DNA of 64,000 bases. Source: Caulobacter sp. 602-1 (GTDB lineage Bacteria > Pseudomonadota > Alphaproteobacteria > Caulobacterales > Caulobacteraceae). Of this stretch, positions 42,466 to 51,622 are shown in pieces. Under the pieces are notes generated by a model that ran no database searches, was not told where the DNA came from, and saw only the letters and a list, made by a program, of their open reading frames with translations. Where the stretch lies: contig NZ_RRYI01000007.1 of assembly GCF_003931565.1 (NCBI RefSeq), positions 62,001 to 126,000 on the forward strand, in the 5' to 3' direction. Every line of letters starts with the position of its first letter. Within the stretch, counting starts at the first letter, position 1. The position numbers and the translations under genes were made by a program.

Positions 42466-44262
42466 CTATCGTCCCTCGGAAACGCAAATCATGTAGTCGA
42501 GCGGCTTGAGCTCGATCGAATAGCTGCCGGGGGCGCTCGCCGTCTTGGCGCATGCGCCGTGCAGCGCCCGCCAGGCGACGGAACCGGCCTCGACCGGGAT
42601 ATTGACCCTCAGCGGTTGGTCGCCGCTGTTGAAGACAGCCACCACCTCGGTCTCGCCCAGAATGCGCGAGAACGCCAGCAGGCCCAGTTTGTCACCGGCG
42701 ACGCGGGTCACCTGGCGACCGTCGCGCAAGGCTGGCGTGGCGACACGGATCCTCGCCAGCTCGGCGATGCGGCCGTAGAGCGCGCCGTCGGTTTCGAAGG
42801 CCGACCTCGGCCCCTTGGCGTTCGAGCCGATCAGACGATTGTCGTTGTAGCTGGCCACCTGGCTCGGAAACATATCCTCGCGGCTGTCGGCATAGTCGCC
42901 GTCGCCGGTAAAGCCCTGCTCGTCGCCATAGTAGATGGTCGGCACGCCGCGCGCGGTCAGCATCAGGGCGTTGGCCAGGGTGACGCGGGCCAGCAATTCC
43001 TCGTCGCCGATCGCCGGCTTTTCCTTGATCGCGAACCAGCCGATGCGGCCCATGTCGTGATTGCCCAGAAAGGTCGGCAGTTGGCGCGCGGTCGCTTCGC
43101 CGCCCTCGTAGACCGGGTCGGCGGCGAAAATGCGGGCCAGGCGATCGGTCCCGGTCCGGCCTAGGGCGACGTCCGTCGCGGCCGACTGGAAGGCGAAGTC
43201 CAGCACGGCCGGCAGCCTGTCGACGCGGGTGTGACTGGCCAGGATCGCGACGTCCGGATCGAACACCTCGCCGAAGATGTGGAAGTTCGGGATGCCCCGG
43301 GCCTTCGCGCGGGCCAGCATGGCCGGGACGAAGGCTTGCCAGAACTCGGGGTTCACGTGGCGGGCGGTGTCGATGCGGAAGCCGTCGACGCCGAAGTCGT
43401 CGATCCACTGGCCGTAAACCTCGATGAAGCCCGCGACGACTCGTGGGTTCTCGGTGAACACGTCGTCCAGCGTGGCGAAGTCGCCCAGCAGCGAGCTCTC
43501 GCCCGCGAAAGTGCTGTCACCGCGGTTGTGGTAGTAGATCGGGTCGTTCAACCAATCCGGTTTCTTGGCGTGCTCCTGGCCGACCGGGACGTAGGGCGTA
43601 TAGGCCCAGTCGGTCCGCTTGAGCTTGCGAAAGTCCTTGCCGTCGAAGCCGTCATTGATCGGCGCGCCCGCCACGCCGCCCTGGCGCGTATAGGGATAGT
43701 CGGCGACGCCGCGATAGGCGCAGCGGCTTTCGGGGCATTCCTTATACTGGATGACGTCCGCCGTGTGGTTCACGACGATATCCATATAGACCTTCAACCC
43801 CCGGGCGTGGGCCGCGTCGACCATGGCCTTGAAGTCGGCCTTGGTCCCGAAATGCGGATCGACGTCGGTGAAGTCGGTGATCCAGTAGCCGTGATGCGCG
43901 GCCGACTCGTGACCCGGCGGCCCCTGCACCGCGCGGTTCTTGAAGATCGGCGCCAGCCACACCGCCGTCGCGCCCAGGCCCTGGATGTAGTCCAGCCGCC
44001 GGGTCACGCCCTCCAGATCGCCGCCGTGATAGAAGCCGGCCCGCGTCGGGTCGAAGCCGTCGACCAAAGGCCCGAGAGCGGGCCCGCCGTGATCATTGGT
44101 CGCGTCGCCATTCTCGAAGCGATCGGGCAGGACGAAATAGATCACCTCGTCCTGAGGCTTGCGTAGACGATAGGCGTCGGGAGCAGCGAGCGCGCTGGTC
44201 GCCAGCACGCCCAGCGCCGTCACGGCCAGCAGCGTTCGTCGCCAAGGCGTCAAGGCCAACAT
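42466..44262 (-). CDS. Exported alpha-amylase / maltodextrinase (GH13)
   Basis: I use the ATG at 44262, preceded by GGGAGGGGAGCG. The 598-residue protein has a Sec signal peptide (to about residue 26) and the GH13 catalytic set: DIVVNHTADV, DGFRIDTARHV (Asp nucleophile), IFGEVFDPD (Glu acid) and FLGNHDMGR (Asp). It is probably periplasmic or outer-membrane-associated and cuts larger dextrins. It is divergent from malA. Confidence 0.9.
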   Translation of the reverse strand: MLALTPWRRTLLAVTALGVLATSALAAPDAYRLRKPQDEVIYFVLPDRFENGDATNDHGGPALGPLVDGFDPTRAGFYHGGDLEGVTRRLDYIQGLGATAVWLAPIFKNRAVQGPPGHESAAHHGYWITDFTDVDPHFGTKADFKAMVDAAHARGLKVYMDIVVNHTADVIQYKECPESRCAYRGVADYPYTRQGGVAGAPINDGFDGKDFRKLKRTDWAYTPYVPVGQEHAKKPDWLNDPIYYHNRGDSTFAGESSLLGDFATLDDVFTENPRVVAGFIEVYGQWIDDFGVDGFRIDTARHVNPEFWQAFVPAMLARAKARGIPNFHIFGEVFDPDVAILASHTRVDRLPAVLDFAFQSAATDVALGRTGTDRLARIFAADPVYEGGEATARQLPTFLGNHDMGRIGWFAIKEKPAIGDEELLARVTLANALMLTARGVPTIYYGDEQGFTGDGDYADSREDMFPSQVASYNDNRLIGSNAKGPRSAFETDGALYGRIAELARIRVATPALRDGRQVTRVAGDKLGLLAFSRILGETEVVAVFNSGDQPLRVNIPVEAGSVAWRALHGACAKTASAPGSYSIELKPLDYMICVSEGR

Positions 44263-44563
44263 CGCTCCCCTCCCGTGGCGAACGACAACCGCCACTGCAA
44301 TTATTTGCAAGAATTTGCAGAACCAAGGACGCCCTGTCAATCCGTTCGATTGGATGGGTTTGCAGGCCACTCCCACCGCCCTTCACGACTTAAGTGGCGC
44401 TATAAAGCCACACCACGCGCCATTTTGGCGGTCTCAGGGCGTGACTGACGCTAGATTTGCAATTTTTTGGGTTGATTACAGCGCGTTAATTTGCGGTAGT
44501 TTGCAGCAACGGCCAGATCGCAAATTTGCAAGAGCGCAGAGCCGGACAGGGAGGGAGCATTCC
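44263..44563. promoter_or_regulatory. Amylase-malA control region with many TTTGCA motifs
   Basis: This 301-bp non-coding region has at least six TTTGC-type repeats: TTTGCAA 44304-44310, TTTGCAG 44314-44320, TTTGCAG 44359-44365, TTTGCAA 44456-44462, TTTGCG 44490-44495, TTTGCAGCAAC 44500-44510 and the palindrome GCAAATTTGC at 44520-44529. Pairs are 10 bp apart (one helical turn). GTGGC/GCCAC arms at 44394-44398 and 44407-44411 add a small hairpin. Probably the MalI operator array. Confidence 0.6.
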
Positions 44564-47293
44564 ATGGACACCCAATTTTCGCGTCGCCGTGCGTGGCTGA
44601 TGGCCGGTAGCGCCACGGGTCTGGCCCTGGCGTTCGCCGTGGCCGGCTCGGCCCAGGCCCAGACCCCCGCCGCCCCGACGACGCAGGACGACAGCAAGGT
44701 CGAGGAGATCGTCGTCACCGGCATCCGCCGCGGCATCGAAGGCGCCATCTCGCTGAAGAAAAGCTCGACCTCGATCGTCGAAGCCGTCTCGGCCGAGGAC
44801 ATCGGCAAGCTGCCGGACATGTCGATCGCCGAGTCGATCGCCCGCCTGCCCGGCCTGACCGCCCAGCGCCTGGACGGCCGCGGTCAGGTGATCTCGATCC
44901 GGGGCCTCGCGCCGGACTTCACCACCGCCCTGCTGAACGGCCGTGAACAGGTCTCGACCGGCGACAACCGCGGCGTCGAGTTCGACCAGTATCCGTCGGA
45001 ACTGCTGAGCGCCGTCGTGGTCTACAAGACCCCGGACGCCGGCCTGATCGGTCAGGGCCTGGCCGGCACCGCCGACATGCGAACCGTCCGCCCGCTGGCC
45101 TTCGGCAAGCGCGCCCTGGCCATCGGCGCCCGCTACGAGTGGAACGACATCGGCGCCCTGAACGCCGGCACCAAGGCCCACGGCAACCGCCTGTCGATCT
45201 CGTATATCGACCAGTTCATGGACGGTAAGCTGGGCCTGGCCTTGGGCTACGCCCACATGGAGTCGCCCTATCAGGCCGAGCGCTGGAATTCGTGGGGCTA
45301 TCCCACCGACTCCTCGGGCAACCTGGTGATCGGCGGCGCCAAGCCGTACGTGCAGTCCAGCATGCTGAAGCGCGACGGCGTCATCGGCGTCCTGGAGTTC
45401 AAGCCCACCGACAATTTCAGCTCGTCGCTGGACGTCTTCTATTCGAAGTTCAAGAACCACCAGATCCAGCGCGGCATCGAACTGCCGCTGGTCTGGGGCG
45501 GCGTGCCGCTGACCGGCGCCCAGGCCTCGGGCGGCTTCGTCAACAGCGGCGCCTTCAACGGCGTGAAGGGCGTGGTTCGCAACGACGGCAACGACCGCGA
45601 CGCGACCATCAAGTCGGTCGGCTGGAACAACAAGTTCAACGTCGGCGACGACTGGACCTTGGCCAGCGACCTGTCGTGGTCGAAGGTCGACCGCACCGAC
45701 CAGATCGTCGAGAGCTATTCGGGCACGGGCCGCTCGGGCGTCGGCGCGACCGACAACATGACGTTCTCGATGAATGACGACGGCGTGGCGATCTTCAAGT
45801 CGACCCTGAACTACGCCGATCCGAACGTGATCAAGCTGACCAGCCCGCAAGGCTGGGGCGGCGACATCATCACCGGCGGCCAGGACGGCTATCTGAACCA
45901 GCCGCACATCGAGGACGAGCTTAAGGCGGTCCGTCTGTCGGCCGCCAAGGCGCTGGACGACGGCTTGTCCAGCTTCGAAATCGGCTTCAACTACAGCGAA
46001 CGCTCCAAGGGCCTCGTCAACGACGAATGGTTCCTGCGCGTGAAGGGCTCGCCGGCCAGCGTCGCGATCCCCTCGTCGGCCATCGTCGGCACGACCTCCC
46101 TGGCCTTCATCGGCATCGCCGGCATGGTCAGCTACGATCCGTTCGCCCTGATCAAGAACGGTACGTACGACCTGGTTCGCAACCCGAACGCCGACGTGCT
46201 GGTCAAGAGCTGGGACGTCGAGGAAAAGGTCACGATCGGCTATGTGAAGGCCAATATCGACGCGGCCGTCGGCAGCGTGCCGGTCACCGGCAACTTCGGC
46301 TTCCAGATCGTCAACACCGACCAGAGCTCGACCGCCCTGGGCGCCAGCGGCACCGGCGCGGGCGTCACCCGCGCCAACCTGTCGGGCGGCAAGACCTACA
46401 CCGACTTCCTGCCCAGCATGAACCTGCAGTTCCACCTGCCGGCCGAGCAGACCCTGCGCTTCGCCGTCGCCCGCACCCTGGCCCGCCCGCGGATGGACCA
46501 GATGCGCGCCAGCACGCAGTACAGCTTCGACGCGGCCAAGGGCGGCAATACCGACATCAACTTCTCGCCGTGGAGCGGCACGGGCGGCAATCCGGACCTC
46601 GAGCCGTGGCGCGCCGACGCCTATGACGTGTCGTACGAAAAGTACTTCGGCCGTCAGGCCTATGTCTCGCTGGCCGCCTTCTACAAGGATCTGAAGACCT
46701 ACGTTTACGACCAGAGCATCATCTACGACTTCACCGGCTTCCCGACTGGCGGCAACCCGGAACCGGCCATCCGCAAGGGCCTGGTGACGACCCCGCAGAA
46801 CGGCAAGGGCGGCACGGTCAAGGGCGTCGAATTCGCCGCCTCGATCCCCGGCGCGCTGTTCACCGACGTGCTCGACGGCTTCGGCGCCACCTTCAGCGCC
46901 TCCTACACCGACAGCTCGATCCACCCGAACCCGAACGACCTGAGCACCCCGATCCCGGGCCTGTCGAAGAAGGTCGCCAACCTGACCGTCTACTACGAGA
47001 AGAACGGCTTCTCGTTCCGCGTCAGCGACCGCTACCGCTCGAAGTTCCTGGGCGAGGTCACCGGCTTCGGCAACGGCCGCAACTACCGGATGGTCAAGGG
47101 CGAGTCCGTCGTCGACAGCCAGATCGGCTACACCTTCAGCGACGGCCCGATGGAAGGCCTTTCGGTCCTGGCCCAGGTCAACAACCTGACCAACGAGCCC
47201 TTCGTCACCTACCAGAACAACGACCCGCGTCAGGTCATCGACTACCAGAACTACGGTCGCACCTATCTCGTCGGCCTGAACTATCGGTTCTAA
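44564..47293 (+). CDS. malA: TonB-dependent outer-membrane receptor for maltodextrin
   Basis: The 909-residue protein starts at 44564 with a signal peptide (about 32 residues), a TonB-box-like KVEEIVVTG, a plug domain with GLTAQRLDGRGQVISIRGLAPD, and a beta-barrel ending YLVGLNYRF with the terminal Phe of outer-membrane proteins. It matches MalA of C. crescentus, the TonB-dependent maltodextrin receptor, and its neighbours support that. It starts immediately after the TTTGCA array and ends before a strong terminator. Confidence 0.93.
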   Translation: MDTQFSRRRAWLMAGSATGLALAFAVAGSAQAQTPAAPTTQDDSKVEEIVVTGIRRGIEGAISLKKSSTSIVEAVSAEDIGKLPDMSIAESIARLPGLTAQRLDGRGQVISIRGLAPDFTTALLNGREQVSTGDNRGVEFDQYPSELLSAVVVYKTPDAGLIGQGLAGTADMRTVRPLAFGKRALAIGARYEWNDIGALNAGTKAHGNRLSISYIDQFMDGKLGLALGYAHMESPYQAERWNSWGYPTDSSGNLVIGGAKPYVQSSMLKRDGVIGVLEFKPTDNFSSSLDVFYSKFKNHQIQRGIELPLVWGGVPLTGAQASGGFVNSGAFNGVKGVVRNDGNDRDATIKSVGWNNKFNVGDDWTLASDLSWSKVDRTDQIVESYSGTGRSGVGATDNMTFSMNDDGVAIFKSTLNYADPNVIKLTSPQGWGGDIITGGQDGYLNQPHIEDELKAVRLSAAKALDDGLSSFEIGFNYSERSKGLVNDEWFLRVKGSPASVAIPSSAIVGTTSLAFIGIAGMVSYDPFALIKNGTYDLVRNPNADVLVKSWDVEEKVTIGYVKANIDAAVGSVPVTGNFGFQIVNTDQSSTALGASGTGAGVTRANLSGGKTYTDFLPSMNLQFHLPAEQTLRFAVARTLARPRMDQMRASTQYSFDAAKGGNTDINFSPWSGTGGNPDLEPWRADAYDVSYEKYFGRQAYVSLAAFYKDLKTYVYDQSIIYDFTGFPTGGNPEPAIRKGLVTTPQNGKGGTVKGVEFAASIPGALFTDVLDGFGATFSASYTDSSIHPNPNDLSTPIPGLSKKVANLTVYYEKNGFSFRVSDRYRSKFLGEVTGFGNGRNYRMVKGESVVDSQIGYTFSDGPMEGLSVLAQVNNLTNEPFVTYQNNDPRQVIDYQNYGRTYLVGLNYRF

Positions 47294-47324
47294 GCCGACC
47301 TCTCCTTCCCCAAGAAGCCTTGGC

Positions 47325-47359
47325 GCCCCTGTCGGTCCTGCCCGACAGGGGCTCTTTTT
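47325..47359 (+). terminator. Intrinsic terminator after malA
   Basis: An 11-bp perfect stem (GCCCCTGTCGG 47325-47335 with CCGACAGGGGC 47342-47352) around TCCTGC is followed by five T at 47355-47359. Confidence 0.9.
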
Positions 47360-47435
47360 CGCCTGAAGCTTCACCTTTCAAGCTCTCTTTAGGATTGAGC
47401 CGGATAGTGCCGCCCATCTGGGGGAGCGCACGATC

Positions 47436-48545
47436 ATGCCGACCAAGTCCATCCGTCTGGCCGTCCTGCTGGTGAGCGCCGCCGCCGGATTGAGCGCCTG
47501 CGCCACCCGCGACGAGGTCGCCGCCCTGCGCCAGCCGGCCATGCCGCCGGTCGCCGTGGCCAAGGCCTCGCCCGCCCGGGCCTTCTATCGCAACGTCGCC
47601 GTCCAGGCCGTCGAGGGCGCGCCCGAGTTCCGCTGGTTCGACGGCGGGGCCGTCGTCACCACCCGTCCGACCCGCGTCCAGGTGGTCGAGAGCCTGACCA
47701 ACCACCTGCGTCACGCCGAGATGCTGGCCCCCACGCGCCTCGACGCCGAGTACATGCTCTACACCACGTTCGAGGAGTTGCGCGGCCCCAACGTCTGGTG
47801 GGGAACCGACAAGCTGGCCTCGGCCCGCGTGACCTTCCGCCTGGTGCGCTGGCGCACCGGCGAGGTGGTCCGCGAAAAGACCCTGGAAGCCTCTTACGAG
47901 GCGCGCTGGACCGGGATCACGCCCGACGTCACCCGCGCCGCCATCGCTGGTCCGCTGGGCGTCTCGCGCGACCGCGTGCTGGCCCTGCCCGGCGGCGCCA
48001 TCGGCGGCGTCGCGCTGGGCTACTACGTCAACCAGAACCTGATCGTGTCAATCTACGACGCGCCCTATGCCGGTCTGGCCGGCGCGGCCCAGGCCGCCGC
48101 CATCGGTGGTCCCAGCCGCCTGGGCCCCGGCTTCGACGCCGCCTTCAACACCGCCCTGGCCGTCGGCTCGGCCTCGGGCCGCTTCCAGGACCTGGAGGCC
48201 ATGCTGGCCGGCGGCGTGATCAGCGCCGCCGGCGCCGCGGCTGGCCCCGTCCCGGCCACCCGCGAGATGTCGCAGCAGGGCGAGGTCACCACCGCCTTCA
48301 ACGGCCGAGACCGCCGCCTGGCCGCCACGCGCGGCCTGATGGACCTGGCTTTCGACCTTTTCATGAACGAGCTCAGCCAGGATGGTTCGGTGATCTACAA
48401 GACCGCCGTCTCGTGCCGCGCCCTGAACGGCGACAGCGACCGGGGCCCCTACCTGGCCGAGACCGCCGGGGCCTACGCCGTCGACTGCCCCGGCGCGCGC
48501 TACAACGACGCCAAGACCACGAAGGCGTTTCCGAGCCGGTTTTAG
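47436..48545 (+). CDS. Predicted lipoprotein of unknown function
   Basis: The 369-residue protein has a lipoprotein signal with lipobox LSAC (Cys near residue 22). The mature part is alanine-rich and contains a middle domain (FYRNVAVQAVEGAPEFRWFDG then YEARWTG) and a glycine-rich segment around GGAIGGVALGYYVNQN. I do not recognise a family. It stands alone after malA's terminator and is convergent with the tail operon's lysis genes. Confidence 0.7.
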   Translation: MPTKSIRLAVLLVSAAAGLSACATRDEVAALRQPAMPPVAVAKASPARAFYRNVAVQAVEGAPEFRWFDGGAVVTTRPTRVQVVESLTNHLRHAEMLAPTRLDAEYMLYTTFEELRGPNVWWGTDKLASARVTFRLVRWRTGEVVREKTLEASYEARWTGITPDVTRAAIAGPLGVSRDRVLALPGGAIGGVALGYYVNQNLIVSIYDAPYAGLAGAAQAAAIGGPSRLGPGFDAAFNTALAVGSASGRFQDLEAMLAGGVISAAGAAAGPVPATREMSQQGEVTTAFNGRDRRLAATRGLMDLAFDLFMNELSQDGSVIYKTAVSCRALNGDSDRGPYLAETAGAYAVDCPGARYNDAKTTKAFPSRF

Positions 48546-48551
48546 CTGCCG

Positions 48552-48779
48552 CTAGGGCTTTGGCTCCGCAGCCTCGGCCGGCGCGCAGGTTCGGACGACC
48601 TTCAGCGAACCCCCGCCGGGCTGGCTCTTGTCGAGATTGAGATCGAGCGTCCGCTCGCAGCCTTCGTTCAGGATCTTCACCGCCTGGGCCAGGGTGACCG
48701 GATCGACGCCCATGCCGGCGCAGGCCGACAGACAGACGGTCAGCAGAAGGCCCGCCATCGGGCCGAAGACGCGCTTCAT
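48552..48779 (-). CDS. Small lipoprotein, possible outer-membrane spanin (Rz1-like)
   Basis: The 75-residue protein has a lipoprotein leader (lipobox LSAC, Cys20) and a short, Pro-ending mature chain. A strong AAGGAG Shine-Dalgarno precedes the ATG. It is the last gene of the tail operon, immediately after the endolysin. In phages an o-spanin lipoprotein lies here; size and position fit, but there is no Pro-rich Rz1 signature in the middle, so the role is tentative. Confidence 0.6.
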   Translation of the reverse strand: MKRVFGPMAGLLLTVCLSACAGMGVDPVTLAQAVKILNEGCERTLDLNLDKSQPGGGSLKVVRTCAPAEAAEPKP

Positions 48780-48791
48780 GGAAAGCTCCTT

Positions 48792-49340
48792 CTAAGGTTT
48801 GGAATTCAGGAAGACGGCCCGCTCGGCCTCGCGCCGGGCGACTAGGCCCGGCAATGCGCGGCCGCCGGCGAAGCGCCACATCCGGAAGGCGTCGGCCGCG
48901 CCCTGGATGTCGCCGGCGATCAGCCGCCGGCGCACGCTGCTGTCGGCGAAGTCCGCGGCCCCGCCGATCTCGCCGACGCCGATATTGTAGGCCAGGCTGG
49001 TCATCGCCCCGAGCTGGGCGTCGCTCAGCGGCGTCCTTGGGAACAGGGCGATGACCTTGTCGCAGACGGCCTGCGCGTCGGCCTTCAGCAGCGCGTCGGC
49101 GTCGCCCCGGACCATCCCGGCCGGCCACCGCGCCCGCCACAGGCGGTAGGCGGTCTCGCGATCTCTCACCGGTCGCCCGCCAGCGAACAGGGCGTGCCCC
49201 CAGCCGACGGTATAGATGCCGATGGGGTCAGCCTGGGGCTCCAGAACGGCGGTCTTGCGATCCCCGTCGTGCAACCCCTCGAACCGCTGGATCAGCGCGA
49301 GCGCGCAGGCGGGAACGTCCCGCGCCAGGGGCGTGGGCAT
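48792..49340 (-). CDS. Phage-type endolysin (GH24 lysozyme/muramidase)
   Basis: The 182-residue protein has the phage lysozyme motif: catalytic Glu in RFEGLHDGDR (residue 20), then the IYTVGWGHAL segment that follows in GH24 enzymes, and SLAYNIGVG plus SSVRRRL in the C-terminal lobe. It hydrolyses the peptidoglycan glycan chain. No signal-anchor is seen, so it needs a holin or another export route. It starts behind AAGGAGATCGATC, 35 bp after the coiled-coil protein. Confidence 0.88.
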   Translation of the reverse strand: MPTPLARDVPACALALIQRFEGLHDGDRKTAVLEPQADPIGIYTVGWGHALFAGGRPVRDRETAYRLWRARWPAGMVRGDADALLKADAQAVCDKVIALFPRTPLSDAQLGAMTSLAYNIGVGEIGGAADFADSSVRRRLIAGDIQGAADAFRMWRFAGGRALPGLVARREAERAVFLNSKP

Positions 49341-49375
49341 GATCGATCTCCTTGTGTTTGAGGGGTGTCAGGCGG

Positions 49376-49762
49376 TCAGGCGACCGCGGGCGTGGGCTCG
49401 TCGGCCAGACCGTGGGCCGCCAGAATCCGGCGGTAGGCCGCGACCCTGGCCTCGAGCTGACGTTTCTCGCCCTCGAGCGCGGCGATGCGGGCGTCTTTGT
49501 CGGAGATCATGCGGCTGTGCTCGCGGCGCAGGTCGCCCAGCTCGGCCTCGACCTGCTCGAGACGCTGGGCCAGGCGTTCGGCCTCCTCGCGCAGGGTGTG
49601 GATCACCCCCGAGGCGGCGTCCTGCGCCATCTGCATCAGATCCGCCTCGGCCTTGCGGGCCATCGCCCGCCGGCCGAGGAGGTCCTTGACCACCGCATAG
49701 ATCCCCGGCGCGGCCACCACGGCGTAGGGCCATGATTTGGCGATGGCGGTGGGGAGGTCCAT
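49376..49762 (-). CDS. Membrane-anchored coiled-coil protein of the lysis cassette (i-spanin/holin-like)
   Basis: The 128-residue protein has an N-terminal hydrophobic helix (about residues 8-27) followed by a long heptad-rich helix (LREEAERLAQRLEQVEAELG and on). An N-terminal anchor with a periplasmic coiled coil is the layout of Rz-type inner-membrane spanins; a class III holin is less likely. It precedes the endolysin. Function is inferred from layout and position. Confidence 0.6.
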   Translation of the reverse strand: MDLPTAIAKSWPYAVVAAPGIYAVVKDLLGRRAMARKAEADLMQMAQDAASGVIHTLREEAERLAQRLEQVEAELGDLRREHSRMISDKDARIAALEGEKRQLEARVAAYRRILAAHGLADEPTPAVA

Positions 49763-49768
49763 GGGGGG

Positions 49769-49981
49769 CTAGTCCTCCGGCGCTTCGTCCGGCGGCGAGG
49801 CCGGCAGGACCGGGTCGGCGATATGCCATGCCCCGCCGACCCACACGGCGACATCATCGCCCTCGACGTCCGGCGGCTCGGGCGCCCGGACCCAGGTCGG
49901 GAGACAGCCTTCGCGGGCCTCGATCTCAGCGACGCCGCCGGTCCACTGACCGCAGCCATCGATCTCGTAGATCTTGATCAT
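49769..49981 (-). CDS. Small phage protein after the tail fibre
   Basis: The 70-residue acidic protein has several Trp and Pro residues (WTGGVAEIEA, VWVGGAWHIADP). It starts 2 bp after the fibre stop. In many siphovirus tails a small gene of this size sits beside the fibre and helps its folding or is a tail-fibre-associated protein. I do not recognise a domain. Confidence 0.65.
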   Translation of the reverse strand: MIKIYEIDGCGQWTGGVAEIEAREGCLPTWVRAPEPPDVEGDDVAVWVGGAWHIADPVLPASPPDEAPED

Positions 49982-49983
49982 GA

Positions 49984-51618
49984 TCAGGCCGCCTTGATGA
50001 AAGCGTTGAGGCCAACGTCAGCAGAGGTGACCTGCGGAACCTTGAACTCGCCCAGCGAGGTGTCGAGGCCGCTCCAAATCCCGCCGCCGGCGCCATTGCC
50101 ACCACCTGAAATAATCGTCGGACTGGTGATCGCACCGGAAAGCCTAGCGAAGTAGACGACCGTCCCGACATCGGCAGGTAAGTCATAAGCGACCCAAGCA
50201 TTCAAGTCGGAAGATGTCGCAACCTTATTGCCGCAAGCGACAAATAAGTTCGTACCGTCGTGGTAGATTTTGTTGATCGATCCGGTAAGCGGAAAGTTAG
50301 AAACATCAGAAAAGTTCGTCATGCCATCATTTGATGCCAACAATCTATTCTGAGAAGTTCTAGCTATAAATTTCCCGCCACCCAGGATTATATCATATAT
50401 ATATTCTCCAGAATTCAAAGTTATGGAGAAATTCGCCCAGGAAGATCCGGCATTAGTGGAGTACCTATTCGTAGAGCCGTAGGCCAACCACCTGGAAAAT
50501 CGACTATCGAAAATTGCCCGATCCACTGCAGGACCAGAAACAGTGGAATAGGCTGACCAGCTCGTCCCGTTGCTGGATTTTGATAAATAGTATTCATTGT
50601 CCTGAGAATTATAAGCAAAGGCCAACCACTGCCCGCCACCATAAGCTAAATAGGTAATAGTGCCCGAAGAAAATACATTTCTCAATGTCCAATTATAACC
50701 ATTGTCCGACGTATAAATGTTATTATCTGTAAACCCAATAAAAATTCCACCTCCATATTGAACGTTATATGTAACAGCTCCTGTAGTAGTGCGGGCGGTC
50801 CAGGCCGCACCATCGGGCGATGTGTAGACGCCATTGTTGACATTGGCAAAAAATACGCCATTGGCGACATAGATATAGTTTCCGCTATAGAGGCCCAGCC
50901 GACGGACCAGCGGCCGCACATACGACGGGATGATGGCACCCAGGGCGGGATAGCTGCTCTTCTGATAGACGAGGCCGGTGCAGGGCAGCCATCGAGCCCC
51001 CAGAGGCCCGGCCGCCTGAAGCACGCAGCCGACCGGAACGCCGAACGCAACCGCCGCCTGCGCCGTGCGCTCGGGCGTCATCATGGTCGTCGCGTCGGTT
51101 CCGGCCTCGGCCTGGGCCTGCGTCGCCACCGCCATTGGCCGCCCGGCCGAGAGACCACAGTTCCAGGCCGTGAGCGTACCCGAACCGCCGATCGTGTCGA
51201 CCTGGACTGTCGCCGCGCCGGTGCCCGAATTGTAGGCTGTCAGGATGCCGCTCATCCAGTTCGTCGGCGAGGTCGAGCTGGCGATGAAAAACCCCTGCCC
51301 CGCCACCCAAGCCTTGCCGGTCTGGGTCGTAAAGGTCTTTGCCCCGGTCCCGACCGTCAGCGACGTGCTTGAGGTTCCGTTGGTTCCCGGCGCGCTCAGG
51401 GCGCTGGTGGCGCTGGTGACGGCCGCCACCCGATCCGCGTTGGTCTGTATCCGGTCGGCCGCGACCTGGGCGGCGTTCGTGGACACCTCCGTTGCCAGGG
51501 CATTGGCCTCGGTCACGAAGGTCGGCATCTGTCCCAGGAAGGCGTCGGCGCGGGTGTTGAAGTTGGCGGGGTCGTTGGTGGAGGGCGGCGTCGGGAGCGC
51601 CGTGATTTGTGCGGGCAC
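49984..51618 (-). CDS. Tail fibre / receptor-binding protein with beta-propeller-like segment
   Basis: The start is GTG at 51618, 4 bp after the preceding stop, giving 544 residues. The N-terminal 180 residues (NFNTRADAFLG, a coiled coil of NADRVAAV type, then GTSS) resemble phage tail-fibre attachment regions. The middle and C-terminal part has recurring YTSxDGxxW units (VYTSPDGAAWTART, IYTSDNGYNWTLR, LSKSSNGTSWSAYS), as in BNR/sialidase propellers. The coding DNA at about 50.2-50.9 kb is clearly AT-richer than its neighbours, pointing to recent exchange of the receptor-binding part. Confidence 0.8.
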   Translation of the reverse strand: MPAQITALPTPPSTNDPANFNTRADAFLGQMPTFVTEANALATEVSTNAAQVAADRIQTNADRVAAVTSATSALSAPGTNGTSSTSLTVGTGAKTFTTQTGKAWVAGQGFFIASSTSPTNWMSGILTAYNSGTGAATVQVDTIGGSGTLTAWNCGLSAGRPMAVATQAQAEAGTDATTMMTPERTAQAAVAFGVPVGCVLQAAGPLGARWLPCTGLVYQKSSYPALGAIIPSYVRPLVRRLGLYSGNYIYVANGVFFANVNNGVYTSPDGAAWTARTTTGAVTYNVQYGGGIFIGFTDNNIYTSDNGYNWTLRNVFSSGTITYLAYGGGQWLAFAYNSQDNEYYLSKSSNGTSWSAYSTVSGPAVDRAIFDSRFSRWLAYGSTNRYSTNAGSSWANFSITLNSGEYIYDIILGGGKFIARTSQNRLLASNDGMTNFSDVSNFPLTGSINKIYHDGTNLFVACGNKVATSSDLNAWVAYDLPADVGTVVYFARLSGAITSPTIISGGGNGAGGGIWSGLDTSLGEFKVPQVTSADVGLNAFIKAA

Positions 51619-51622
51619 GGGG

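Noticed and set aside
44486..47374. Minus-strand open frame of 962 codons opposite malA
   Set aside because: The malA frame has signal peptide, plug and barrel features, whereas the opposite frame is Val/Asp/Gly-rich noise. Same cause as other long antisense frames.
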